The notes under the pieces are model-generated. The model worked only from the letters and a program-made list of their open reading frames with translations. It was not told the DNA's origin and did no database searches. DNA of 64,000 nucleotides from Bradyrhizobium zhengyangense. Its GTDB lineage: Bacteria > Pseudomonadota > Alphaproteobacteria > Rhizobiales > Xanthobacteraceae. Shown here piece by piece: positions 24,673 to 31,952 of the stretch. The first letter of the stretch is position 1. The number at the start of each line of letters is the position of its first letter. A program made the translations under genes and the position numbers. The stretch spans positions 248,001 through 312,000 of the forward strand of contig NZ_JAKLUA010000001.1 in NCBI RefSeq assembly GCF_022012435.1, given 5' to 3'.

Positions 24673-24897
24673 CTACTGCACGCCGGCCCAGCGCCGGCCG
24701 AACACCGCTGGCTTGGTCCTCACGGCCTGCCAGCCGAAGAAATGGTGCTTGCCGGACCAGCTGTGCACCACGCTGCCGCAGATGGCGCATTTGAAGCTGC
24801 CGGCATGCGGCTCGGCATGCTCCTCCCGGGTCGCGGTGTAGTTCATGCTGCAACCCGTGCAGGTGAATTCTTCGATCGTCCAGATGCTGTTGGCCAT
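24673..24897 (-). CDS. small zinc-ribbon protein
   Basis: 74 residues. CTGC (about residues 13-16) and CAIC (about 37-40) form a CxxC-x20-CxxC zinc ribbon, followed by an aromatic-rich segment HSWSGKHHFFGWQAV. No signal peptide. It converges with the small exported Arg-rich protein gene. Similar in layout to the ORFs at 11318 and 27384 but with different sequence. Confidence 0.72.
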   Translation of the reverse strand: MANSIWTIEEFTCTGCSMNYTATREEHAEPHAGSFKCAICGSVVHSWSGKHHFFGWQAVRTKPAVFGRRWAGVQ

Positions 24898-25163
24898 TGC
24901 ACCGCAAGTGTTTTTGGGACCTTGCGACGAAGCATAAATGCGAGCCTTTGCATCGGCGTAAATTGGTCGGCTGAAATCCGGTTAATCGTCGTTAGGCAAT
25001 CCCGGCGCACGTTGCGGATCTTTCTGGATTTTCCTGGATTTGGGCTAGCCTTGCAGGATCGGGCCCGTCTCCGGCCGTCTTGACGGCCGGCCCGGGGCTC
25101 GCAATAACCCGGGGCCGCGCAAGCGCCGGCACCCGCGTTGATGCCCGCAAGAAAGCCGTGCCT

Positions 25164-26264
25164 GTGAAAAGTCTGCGTCAGCTCCTGACCGGCGAGGACG
25201 TCATCCAGCTCGTGATCCGGCTCGGCCTGTTGGCGCTGCTGATCATCTGGACATTCCTGATCGTCCGGCCGTTCGTGCCGATCCTGGCCTGGAGCGGCGT
25301 GCTCGCGGTCGCATTCTATCCGGCCTTTAGCTGGCTGGCCAAAGTGCTTGGCGGCCGGCCCAAGACCGCAGCCGCCATCCTCACCCTGGTCACGCTCGGC
25401 ATCGTGCTCGGTCCGGCGACATGGCTCGGCGTGAGTGCGGTCGACGGGGGCAGGGAGCTGGCGCATCAGCTCAGCACCGGCGACCTCGCGCTGCAGTCCG
25501 CTCCGGAACAGATCAAGTCATGGCCGGTGATCGGTCCGACATTGTTCGAGTTGTGGGACCAGGCCTACACCAACATCCGCGCGGTGCTGCGTGAGGTCGC
25601 GCCCTATCTCCAGCCGCTGGCAGGACCGCTGCTGACGCTCGCTGGTGATGCCAGCCTCGGCACGCTCCAATTCCTGGTCTCGGTGTTTGTGGCCGGCTTC
25701 CTGTTTCCGCACGGGCCACGGCTGGTTGCGGCCGGGCGCGGCTTCCTGTCGCGCATCGTGCCCGAGCAGAGCGAGCATTTCCTCACGCTTGGCGGCGCCA
25801 CCATCCGTGCGGTCGCACAAGGCGTGATCGGCGTTGCCATCGTGCAGGCGCTGCTGGCCGGCATCGGCTTCAAGCTCGCTGCAGTGCCGAGCGCCGGATT
25901 GCTGGCCTTCCTCGTGCTGCTGCTGTCGATCGTGCAAATCGGCGCCTTTCTCGTATTGCTGCCTGTCATCATCTGGATCTGGACCGCCAAGGACGTCACC
26001 ACCGCCCTGGTGCTGACCGTGTTCTTCGTCGTGGTCGGCTTCATCGACACCATGCTGAAGCCGCTCGTGATGGGACGCGGTCTCAACACGCCGACCATCG
26101 TCATCTTCGTCGGCGTGATCGGCGGCACGCTGGCCCACGGCATTGTCGGCCTGTTCATCGGGCCGATCATCCTGTCGGTGGCGTGGGAGATGGCAGCGGC
26201 GTGGATCGGGAGCGAGGCGGGGAAGCGGACCGCTATATCGCAGGCTTCCGACGAGGTCCCATAG
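25164..26264 (+). CDS. AI-2E-family (PerM/YdiK-like) membrane transporter
   Basis: About 366 residues from GTG 25164 with the eight-helix AI-2E transporter layout. There is an N-terminal helix pair (VIRLGLLALLIIWTFLIVRP), a soluble loop around VIGPTLFELWDQAYTNIR, and the C-terminal family motif GVIGGTLAHGIVGLFIGPII. Members export small molecules or exchange Na+/H+; the substrate here is unknown. The frame is open to TTG 25080 and GTG 25158. I took 25164 because AAGAAAG lies eight bases upstream. Confidence 0.85.
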   Translation: MKSLRQLLTGEDVIQLVIRLGLLALLIIWTFLIVRPFVPILAWSGVLAVAFYPAFSWLAKVLGGRPKTAAAILTLVTLGIVLGPATWLGVSAVDGGRELAHQLSTGDLALQSAPEQIKSWPVIGPTLFELWDQAYTNIRAVLREVAPYLQPLAGPLLTLAGDASLGTLQFLVSVFVAGFLFPHGPRLVAAGRGFLSRIVPEQSEHFLTLGGATIRAVAQGVIGVAIVQALLAGIGFKLAAVPSAGLLAFLVLLLSIVQIGAFLVLLPVIIWIWTAKDVTTALVLTVFFVVVGFIDTMLKPLVMGRGLNTPTIVIFVGVIGGTLAHGIVGLFIGPIILSVAWEMAAAWIGSEAGKRTAISQASDEVP

Positions 26265-26341
26265 CGTCTCACGCGCGGGCCACACGCCTTTCGCAGAATG
26301 TGGACAATTGGGGATGGCGGTGGCCATCAGGGCGGCCGCGG

Positions 26342-26367
26342 AACTTGTCTAATGAATTAGACAAGTT
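26342..26367. promoter_or_regulatory. perfect 12+12 palindrome upstream of the Nudix gene
   Basis: AACTTGTCTAAT (26342-26353), GA, ATTAGACAAGTT (26356-26367): 12 perfect pairs around two bases. The loop is too small for a good RNA hairpin, so it looks like an operator for a dimeric regulator. It ends 38 bases before the Nudix ATG, where it would overlap a promoter or leader. No regulator gene is adjacent. Confidence 0.6.
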
Positions 26368-26405
26368 ACGATGGCGCCAGATTCTTTTTTCGGTTTGCGA
26401 TAGGA

Positions 26406-26798
26406 ATGGCGAAGTCTTCCAAGCTGGTTGCCGCCAAACGCGGCAAGGTCTTGTTGGTCAGGAGACGGTCGGACGGCCTCTGGATGTTCCCGGGCGGCCG
26501 CAAGCGTGCGCGCGAAACCGAGAAGGCCTGCCTGCGGCGCGAGATCAAGGAAGAGCTGCCGAAGCTGAAACTCGGCCGGATCAGCCTCTGGAAAGAGGTG
26601 AAGGCCAAGAACAAGCGTTCGGGCCGCAAGATGAGCGACGCGATCTTCATCGCCAAGAGCGCCAAGGGGCGCCTTGCGATCGGCGACAAGAAGGAGATCG
26701 ACCGCGCCGCCTGGCAGAAGCCGCGCGGCATCCGCCTGACCGCGACCTCGCGCTACATCCGGGATCGCCTGTTTCCGCGGAAGTCGCGCCGGAGCTAG
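26406..26798 (+). CDS. Nudix hydrolase
   Basis: 130 residues, a compact Nudix hydrolase. The Nudix box GGRKRARETEKACLRREIKE followed by EL fits GX5EX7REUXEE, but a Pro stands where the consensus has the later Gly. The N-terminal strand KVLLVRRRSDGLWMFPGG is typical of MutT/DIPP-like proteins. The very basic composition, with many Lys/Arg, suggests a polyphosphorylated or nucleic-acid-like substrate. It stands alone behind the palindrome at 26342-26367. Confidence 0.85.
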   Translation: MAKSSKLVAAKRGKVLLVRRRSDGLWMFPGGRKRARETEKACLRREIKEELPKLKLGRISLWKEVKAKNKRSGRKMSDAIFIAKSAKGRLAIGDKKEIDRAAWQKPRGIRLTATSRYIRDRLFPRKSRRS

Positions 26799-26809
26799 CC
26801 GCCAAGTGC

Positions 26810-26856
26810 GACAACCGAGGGCGTGACAATAAGGGGTGTGACAAAGAATCCGACAA
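26810..26856. repeat. four short direct GACAA repeats
   Basis: GACAA recurs at 26810, 26825, 26840 and 26852, the first three at an exact 15-base period within partly conserved 15-mers (for example GCGTGACAATAAGGG). It lies directly after the Nudix gene. The rest of the gap to 27000 has no ORF and ends in a terminator. Confidence 0.4.
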
Positions 26857-26951
26857 GGCGCGCATCGCATGTGAAGCAGTTCACAAGCCGCCACGCAGAG
26901 GGCTGCTACACAAGCGTCATTGCCCTTACCAATTCATAATCTTTGAAACAC

Positions 26952-26980
26952 CCCCAGTGTCTCCACGCGCTGGGGTTTTT
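26952..26980 (+). terminator. intrinsic terminator
   Basis: CCCCAG (26952-26957) pairs with CTGGGG (26970-26975), followed by five T. It ends plus-strand transcription about 150 bases after the Nudix gene stop. The segment between carries no ORF, so a 3' UTR or a small RNA is possible. Confidence 0.7.
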
Positions 26981-27000
26981 CGCGTCCAGCCCCGGATGGC

Positions 27001-27288
27001 TCAGCCCTGCCGCCGCACGAAGCCGGTGATCGTGACTTTCTCCCAGATGCCGGCCGCCGCGAACGGATCGGTGCGATTGAAGGCTTCGACCTCAGTACGG
27101 CCAGGAGACTCGATCAGGAACAGGCTGCCGATCATGGTGGCGCCGTCGTCGGCGACCAGCGGGCCCGACATCACGATCTTGACGCCGAAGCGCGAGGTGT
27201 CGCTGAGGAAGGCCTTGTGCGCCTCATAATTGGCAAGCCGCCTCGGCAGTGCACCGGTGCGGTCGATGGCGTGGATGGCAAACAGCAT
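27001..27288 (-). CDS. YciI-family protein
   Basis: 95 residues of the YCII (muconolactone-isomerase-like ferredoxin fold) family. It starts MLFAIHAIDRTGALPRRLAN, with the conserved His-containing AHKAFLSD segment, GPLVADDG, and SLFLIESPGRTEVEAFNRTDPF near the end. Such proteins are small cytoplasmic enzymes or binding proteins of mostly unknown role. It stands alone. Confidence 0.88.
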   Translation of the reverse strand: MLFAIHAIDRTGALPRRLANYEAHKAFLSDTSRFGVKIVMSGPLVADDGATMIGSLFLIESPGRTEVEAFNRTDPFAAAGIWEKVTITGFVRRQG

Positions 27289-27383
27289 GATGTCTCCGGG
27301 AGCCCTGAGGGATGATTGTCACGTTAGCCATCCCATTGCGCCATCGCGGCTGGATCGGAGCAACATTGATGGCCAAGTAGCCG

Positions 27384-27677
27384 CTACTCGGACCTTCCAT
27401 GCACCCGAGCCCGCCCGGCGGATGACGACCGCGAGCGCGGAGCCGCCCGCGGTTCTGGCGGGGTCGCGATCCTGACCGCCTCGGCCTCGCGCTGCTCTTT
27501 GCGCGCCTGCCGTGCGCTTCGCATTGCGCGCTTGATGAACGGGTGCTGAGCGTCGTCGGCGAAGAACAGCACGACTTCGCAACAAGGACATTGCCTGGAA
27601 TAGCCGTCCTGCAATCGTCCTGCGCGATCGCGAAACATCGTCTTGCAACGCGTGCACTGGATCTGGACGAAACTCAT
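27384..27677 (-). CDS. small zinc-ribbon protein with basic tail
   Basis: 97 residues. The N-terminus MSFVQIQCTRCKTMFRDR with CxxC, and then RQCPCCEVV, make a zinc ribbon. A basic, Arg/Ala/Glu-rich C-terminal tail (RSARQARKEQREAEAVR) follows, possibly nucleic-acid binding. No signal peptide. It lies 115 bases downstream of the next exported-protein gene on the same strand. Unknown role. Confidence 0.65.
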   Translation of the reverse strand: MSFVQIQCTRCKTMFRDRAGRLQDGYSRQCPCCEVVLFFADDAQHPFIKRAMRSARQARKEQREAEAVRIATPPEPRAAPRSRSSSAGRARVHGRSE

Positions 27678-27792
27678 GCGCCGACAACAATGATCATTGG
27701 AAATCGGCAGCCACGGTGGGGCCGAACATCTGAAGAACCCCTCAACGCCGGCGTCCGCTTTCTCGTTGCCGCGTGCATTCGCGTGCGAGGCC

Positions 27793-28035
27793 CTACTGCT
27801 TCGCCACCATCGCATCGAGGCAGTGATTGACAAAGTCGGCCCGATCTCGCGGCAACACCTTCGCCAGATCGGCCTTCTGCGCGCATTCGCGCTGGCGGAT
27901 CTGCTCGGCGCGGCGTTTTTCGGCCGCCTCGCGGTACTCGGGTGCAACCTTGCTGGGATCGACGAGAGCTTGTGAGCGGGCAGGCGAGGTGGCGAGCAGC
28001 GCGACAACTGCGACAGCAATAATGACCTGTTTCAA
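27793..28035 (-). CDS. small exported protein, unknown function
   Basis: 80 residues with a signal peptide (VIIAVAVVALLATSPARSQA). The mature part is helical and highly charged (YREAAEKRRAEQIRQRECAQ) with two cysteines (RECAQK, VNHCLD). AGG lies before the ATG. No recognised domain. Confidence 0.7.
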   Translation of the reverse strand: MKQVIIAVAVVALLATSPARSQALVDPSKVAPEYREAAEKRRAEQIRQRECAQKADLAKVLPRDRADFVNHCLDAMVAKQ

Positions 28036-28177
28036 ATGAGCCTCCGTAAAAGGCTCATCGTAGCCCCCGCTGCCGGGCGGCTCAACCGTGCATGCGACCG
28101 ATAGCGGAGCAGCTGTCCGCGCGGCTAGCGGCCGTCTGAACAGTTCATCCCGAGGACATCAATTCGGTTAAACGACG

Positions 28178-28420
28178 TCACTTTGGGACATGGTCGATCT
28201 TGTGTCCCAAATGCCCGGTGTCGTGGTCACGACGCAATTGGCTCAGCGACGTTTCGTTCAACTGATGCAAGACCTCGCCGAGAGTTGCCGTATCCGGATA
28301 CCCGGCCGCAAAGCCCTTGCCGTAGATCTTCCGCAGTGTCCCGATCAGCGTGTTGCCGTGCTTCTTGCTGATTGCGCCATCCTTGTCCCGGTGGCGACCA
28401 TCAAGGCCCGGTTCCTTCAT
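28178..28420 (-). CDS. conserved small protein, unknown function
   Basis: 80 residues from ATG 28420, with GGGAG six bases upstream. The sequence begins MKEPGLDGRHRDKDGAISKK and contains HGNTLIGTLRKIYGKGFAAG and LNETSLSQLRRDHDTGHL. I recognise the pattern as a widespread hypothetical of rhizobia and other proteobacteria. It is basic and His-rich with no signal peptide. The frame is open further upstream but only this start has a ribosome-binding site. Confidence 0.75.
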   Translation of the reverse strand: MKEPGLDGRHRDKDGAISKKHGNTLIGTLRKIYGKGFAAGYPDTATLGEVLHQLNETSLSQLRRDHDTGHLGHKIDHVPK

Positions 28421-28593
28421 GTTGCACTCCCTCGCAGCGTCTGCGCGCCTGGAAAAAGCGTGCGCCCAAAACAGTCGGTTGGCAATGGGACGGCACGTGC
28501 AGGCTGAACACTTGCGTACGGCACCGCCGCGACATTGCTTTCGCTTCCGCAAGGGATCGCGAGCCCAAGCGACCCAGGTGCGCGGGGAGGCGG

Positions 28594-28764
28594 CTAGGCG
28601 GCCTGCTCCTCGAAGGAGGTGTAGACCCGGCCATCGGGATCGACGATCTGAACGTCGCGGCACCCGTCCTGGATCAGCTCCCTGGCCTTCTTCAGGGCGG
28701 CGGCGAGGGACTCACGCTTGAGGCTGACGACGCCTGCCGTGTCGAAACCGGTGATTTCAAACAT
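28594..28764 (-). CDS. very small conserved protein, unknown function
   Basis: 56 residues from ATG 28764 (MFEITGFDTAGVVSLKRESL), preceded by a strong GGAGGG. The predicted pattern is strand-helix-strand with DVQIVDPDGRVYTSFEEQAA at the end. No signal peptide or cysteine pair. Function unknown; the strong ribosome-binding site and codon use support a real gene. Confidence 0.7.
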   Translation of the reverse strand: MFEITGFDTAGVVSLKRESLAAALKKARELIQDGCRDVQIVDPDGRVYTSFEEQAA

Positions 28765-28988
28765 GCCGTTCCCTCCGTTTTGTCGAATCCTACACCTTTC
28801 GGGTCTGATGTCTCCTGGCTTTTTTCGGCTGGGCAGATGGAACAGGGGACAGCATGAGCCCGCCGTCACGGCTCGCAGCGCCCCGTAATCAGCCGGGGTC
28901 ACGGGACCTGCCCGGCGACCGCGTCGCTAACGTGGAATTAATCCGAAAAGCCCACAATTTTAGGCAGTTGTGTAAGTGAGTGCTGCGT

Positions 28989-29030
28989 AAAGGAGGCGTC
29001 GAGAGGACGTTCCGGCGACGGCCTCCTTTT
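28989..29030 (+). promoter_or_regulatory. hairpin pairing an SD sequence with its complement, before a membrane protein gene
   Basis: AAAGGAGGCGTCG (28989-29001) pairs with CGACGGCCTCCTTT (29016-29029), with one bulged G, followed by TTTTG. The left arm is a perfect Shine-Dalgarno sequence and the right arm its complement. The hairpin ends 10 bases before the ATG at 29039. It may be a terminator/attenuator, or it may control translation of that gene. Confidence 0.6.
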
Positions 29031-29038
29031 GCTCGCTC

Positions 29039-29731
29039 ATGAGGTCAATGCGCATGACCACGACATCCGAAACGCTGGGCTTCGCCGAGCACCTCGACGC
29101 TGCAGCCCTTGCAGCCGCAGCGTCAGAATCCCAGCCTGAGTCCGAGGCCCTGGAAGCTCCAGTACCGCTCAAGCGCTCCAGCCGTAAATCGGTCCTGGCC
29201 TTCGCGGTGTGTGCCCTGGCGATCAATGGCGCGGCGGCCATCTACACTTCGCCCTTTGATCTGCCTTCACCTGACATCAGCAACCTGGCCGCGCTGTTTC
29301 CGCGCCAGGAAGAGCCTGCGCCGAAACCGGATCCCGTTGTCGCTGCCCTGAAGGAGATCCAGTCGGCCCAGCAGCAGCAGGCCGCCGCGCTGCAGGAGAT
29401 CAATTCGTCCTTGCAGCAGAACACGGCGCTGCGTCAGCAGGACTCGACGACCCTGATGTCGCTCCGGCAGAGCATCACGGACGAGCGGGGCGATGTGAAG
29501 AAGATATCGCCGCAGCTTTCGACGCTGATCTCGAAGATCGACACGCTGCAAAACACGATGATGTCCGATGTCACGGCCTCCATCCCGCGCTTGCGCGCGC
29601 GCGATCGGCTGTTGCTGCGCAAGCGGATGGTTCGGCAGCCGAAGTCGATCGGGCCGGTTTCGATTGGGCCGGTTTCGGTCGGAGGCGCTCCGCTGAGCGC
29701 GCCCGCGACGGTGGCGGTCCCGGAGAGCTGA
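29039..29731 (+). CDS. single-pass membrane protein with coiled coil
   Basis: 230 residues. The N-terminal cytoplasmic part (residues 1-45) is Ala/Glu-rich. One membrane segment is at about residues 54-70 (VLAFAVCALAINGAAAIYTS). After it comes a Gln-rich coiled coil (IQSAQQQQAAALQEINSSLQ, LSTLISKIDTLQNTM). The end holds a direct repeat SIGPVSIGPVSVGG. In-frame ATGs at 29039, 29048 and 29054 are all possible. No enzyme domain is visible; it may be a structural envelope protein. A hairpin with an SD-like arm precedes it. Confidence 0.72.
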   Translation: MRSMRMTTTSETLGFAEHLDAAALAAAASESQPESEALEAPVPLKRSSRKSVLAFAVCALAINGAAAIYTSPFDLPSPDISNLAALFPRQEEPAPKPDPVVAALKEIQSAQQQQAAALQEINSSLQQNTALRQQDSTTLMSLRQSITDERGDVKKISPQLSTLISKIDTLQNTMMSDVTASIPRLRARDRLLLRKRMVRQPKSIGPVSIGPVSVGGAPLSAPATVAVPES

Positions 29732-29880
29732 AGGCGGGGCGGGCAAAGCGCGGGGCCATTTCCGCGCAAGCCTCCTTGCGGGAGGCGCCGTGCACAGTCA
29801 CCTTGAATCGAACAGGGGAGATTGGCGATCGAACTTCGCGTCGGGTCATCACCATCGAGTTAGCAGGCGGGCTGACGCGC

Positions 29881-30324
29881 CTAAAGATGGAGAAGCATGT
29901 ACATCGATATCATCAGGCCAACGAAAAATAGGATCGTTGAGCCATAGATCATGTAGACAGCCAAGCGAGCTGATTCACCGGCTCTCTCGCCGGGATCCGG
30001 CACGGGCTTGCCAGCGCGTACAGCTTCGACTGAGTCGCGGTAAGCCGAGTCGATCGAGGAGACTGCTGAATAGTAGAAGAAGTAGGCGAATGAAAAGCTC
30101 GCAATCCCCAGCGCGAACGATAGCGCTGAAACCTTCAATCCGGTCAGGGGGACGTGCTTGTCGAAAGCGCTTCCAATCGCCGCCGCCGATGCAAGCAAGC
30201 CAGCCGCGTTCCCTGCGCCGACAATTCGAATTGCTTCAAACGATAGTTCATAAGAAGTCTTGCCGATAACTTTCTTCGTCAACTCATGCGAATCTATCGT
30301 CTGCCTCTCTTCTTGCTGGGACAT
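29881..30324 (-). CDS. small membrane protein of atypical composition
   Basis: 147 residues. About 35 polar N-terminal residues are followed by three hydrophobic segments (AAGLLASAAAIG, VSALSFALGIASFSFAYFFY, ILFFVGLMISMYMLLHL). The gene and the 280 bases beyond it are less GC-rich than the surroundings, which suggests a more recent arrival. The 280-base stretch contains the inverted-repeat element at 30424-30547. No family recognised. Confidence 0.65.
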   Translation of the reverse strand: MSQQEERQTIDSHELTKKVIGKTSYELSFEAIRIVGAGNAAGLLASAAAIGSAFDKHVPLTGLKVSALSFALGIASFSFAYFFYYSAVSSIDSAYRDSVEAVRAGKPVPDPGERAGESARLAVYMIYGSTILFFVGLMISMYMLLHL

Positions 30325-30423
30325 CAGGACAATCTACAATTCACAACCTTGTGGTGTTGTTGCGTATCTTCGCCGGCAGTTGCGGGGACGGTGCTGGACT
30401 GCACCCCTGAAGTGAGACACGGG

Positions 30424-30547
30424 AGTTACGGTGTTACGGTGACAGTGCACTAAATTGGCATTGCCTGGCGCCGACGTTCTTAGCGAGGCTTTAGGAAGGC
30501 GGTAGGGTACGGAGTTTAGTGCACTGTCACCGCAATTCACCGTAATT
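30424..30547. mobile_element. short inverted-repeat element (MITE-like)
   Basis: GGTGACAGTGCACTAAA (30438-30454) is repeated perfectly inverted at 30515-30531. Beyond it, TTACGGTG is also shared by both outer arms, giving imperfect inverted arms of 31 and 33 bases. The 60-base centre has no ORF. The layout is that of a miniature inverted-repeat element or a REP/BIME-type unit. I see no clear target duplication, so mobility is inferred. Confidence 0.5.
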
Positions 30548-30605
30548 CTGGCGATCGCCTCATAGCCGAAGGCGACGCCATCGAGCCGAGATCTACTGCC
30601 GTTCC

Positions 30606-30866
30606 TCAAATATGTTGCAGTGAGGATCGCCTGGCTTCACCCCGGCGAAGCTCCTGGAACGAAGGCCCGTCACATTGGAGCAGCGTGTATTCCTTGTAAG
30701 AGGGCGGCGGTACGCGCCAGCAAAGCGCCTCACCAGCGGGAACTGTGTGGGTATCCCCCATGCCGATCACATAGTTGCAGTCCGACACAGGCTTTTTGAC
30801 CTGATCCTGGGCATGAGCCTGGGCTAGCGAAGCCACTGCGAAGAACGCCACGGACAAGACGCGCAT
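30606..30866 (-). CDS. small exported protein, unknown function
   Basis: 86 residues from ATG 30866 with GGGGAG four bases upstream. A signal peptide (1-19, ending AQAHAQ) precedes a short mature part with three cysteines (VSDCNYV, ALCWRV, LLQCDG). No known domain. The upstream ORF extension lacks start signals. Confidence 0.68.
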   Translation of the reverse strand: MRVLSVAFFAVASLAQAHAQDQVKKPVSDCNYVIGMGDTHTVPAGEALCWRVPPPSYKEYTLLQCDGPSFQELRRGEARRSSLQHI

Positions 30867-31166
30867 TGTTCTCCCCTCTCGCGACAGCAAACACTCTTCA
30901 CTTAGGAGGAGACCAGTGGGGGAGGTAAGAAATTCCCCGATTTCTGATGGCCGCATGGGGCGGCATCAGCACGACATTGACGAACTCCTGATCACGTAAG
31001 CTGCGGCAGGTGCGAGCGTTCCATCTCGCTGAAGGTGATTTCGGTCACACAATCAGGCACGACAGCGTCATCCCACTGAATTGAGCGATCGTGAACCCAC
31101 CGGCACTTGGGGATGATTGACGGCCGAACCACATGTCCAGCTGCGAATGCTCGATTGGAAACAGCG

Positions 31167-31409
31167 ATGATGCGGTCTGTTTTAGCCTTGGGCCTATTGT
31201 TTGCTCTGAGTGCTGCGGGGAATGCTGCCACGGCGCATCGCTCAACGTCACCATTGCGCACACGCCAGCAAGTGTTCGTTCCTCCCACTCAGTCCGTTGC
31301 TCCCGGTCGAAGCGTGGCCACCCCCGGCTTCGCCGTCCCGGGCTGGACCGACGAGGCCACCAGGCGATGGCTGGACAGCCCCACCGCCTGCTTGGGCTGT
31401 GGCGGATAG
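31167..31409 (+). CDS. small exported protein ending CLGCGG
   Basis: 80 residues with a signal peptide (MMRSVLALGLLFALSAAGNA). The mature part is basic, with GFAVPGWTDEATRRWLDSPT and the C-terminal CxxC. I recognise the GWTDEATRRWLD...CxxCGG pattern as a small exported protein family of Bradyrhizobium. GGA precedes the ATG. It converges with tRNA-Lys. Confidence 0.68.
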   Translation: MMRSVLALGLLFALSAAGNAATAHRSTSPLRTRQQVFVPPTQSVAPGRSVATPGFAVPGWTDEATRRWLDSPTACLGCGG

Positions 31410-31561
31410 CCCGCCACGGTGTGGCATCTGACTGCGGAATGGTCGCGGAAAGCGGGTGGAACGAGGCGGAGGCCGCTCGCACTGGGACCACTCAATACTC
31501 GGCATCCCACGTGGTGCGTGCCGATCCCAGGCGATGAGCAGGGCTGCCACCACTGGCTTGT

Positions 31562-31637
31562 TGGTGAGCGCGCTGGGGCTCGAACCCAGGACCCCGTGAT
31601 TAAAAGTCACGTGCTCTACCGGCTGAGCTACGCGCTC
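31562..31637 (-). tRNA. tRNA-Lys (anticodon TTT)
   Basis: On the minus strand the acceptor stem GAGCGCG/CGCGCTC is perfect. The D arm is GCTC/GAGC, the anticodon arm CGTGA-CTTTTAA-TCACG, and the T arm CTGGG-TTCGAGC-CCCAG. The discriminator A is followed by an encoded CCA. The anticodon TTT reads both lysine codons. The gene is 73 bases long without CCA (31565-31637). Confidence 0.97.
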
Positions 31638-31952
31638 CCATGGCCGCTGATGGCTTCGAAATCGCCATCGTCTTCGGACATTCGAGAAGCATGTCTTGCC
31701 GCTACGCTTCAAACTCGCGTCGCGGGGAAAACCGGCTGTTTCCGGATCATGCCTTTCGGCCCGCGCTGTGTAGGGGGATGGGGCGCTGAGGTCAATAGCA
31801 GGGGTGACTGCCAAAACACGCGGCAGAAGCGGGGATTTTCCTGCCGCTTCCAGCGCTTAGGCCAGGGTTTTGAACCTGTTTGGCGGGGCGTCATCCACGC
31901 TCAAACACCTCGTGACTTTTATTGACGGGAGGTGGGGCACCAATCCGCCCCG
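31638..31952. other. gene-free gap between tRNA-Lys and ndvB
   Basis: 315 bases without a credible ORF. It should hold the tRNA promoter on the minus strand and the ndvB 3' end. GCGGCAG near 31820 and CTGCCGC near 31843 form a hairpin. GACGGG and CCCGTC flank the bases just after the ndvB stop. Neither has a clear T-tract in the right direction. Confidence 0.4.

Noticed and set aside
31565..31637. tRNA-Lys as an integration site for a genomic island
   Set aside because: No integrase, no repeated tRNA 3' end and no foreign cargo on either side; ndvB follows on one side and a small exported-protein gene on the other.
31248..31814. 188-codon minus-strand ORF spanning the tRNA
   Set aside because: It reads through the tRNA gene antisense-to-coding region and has no domain or ribosome-binding site.
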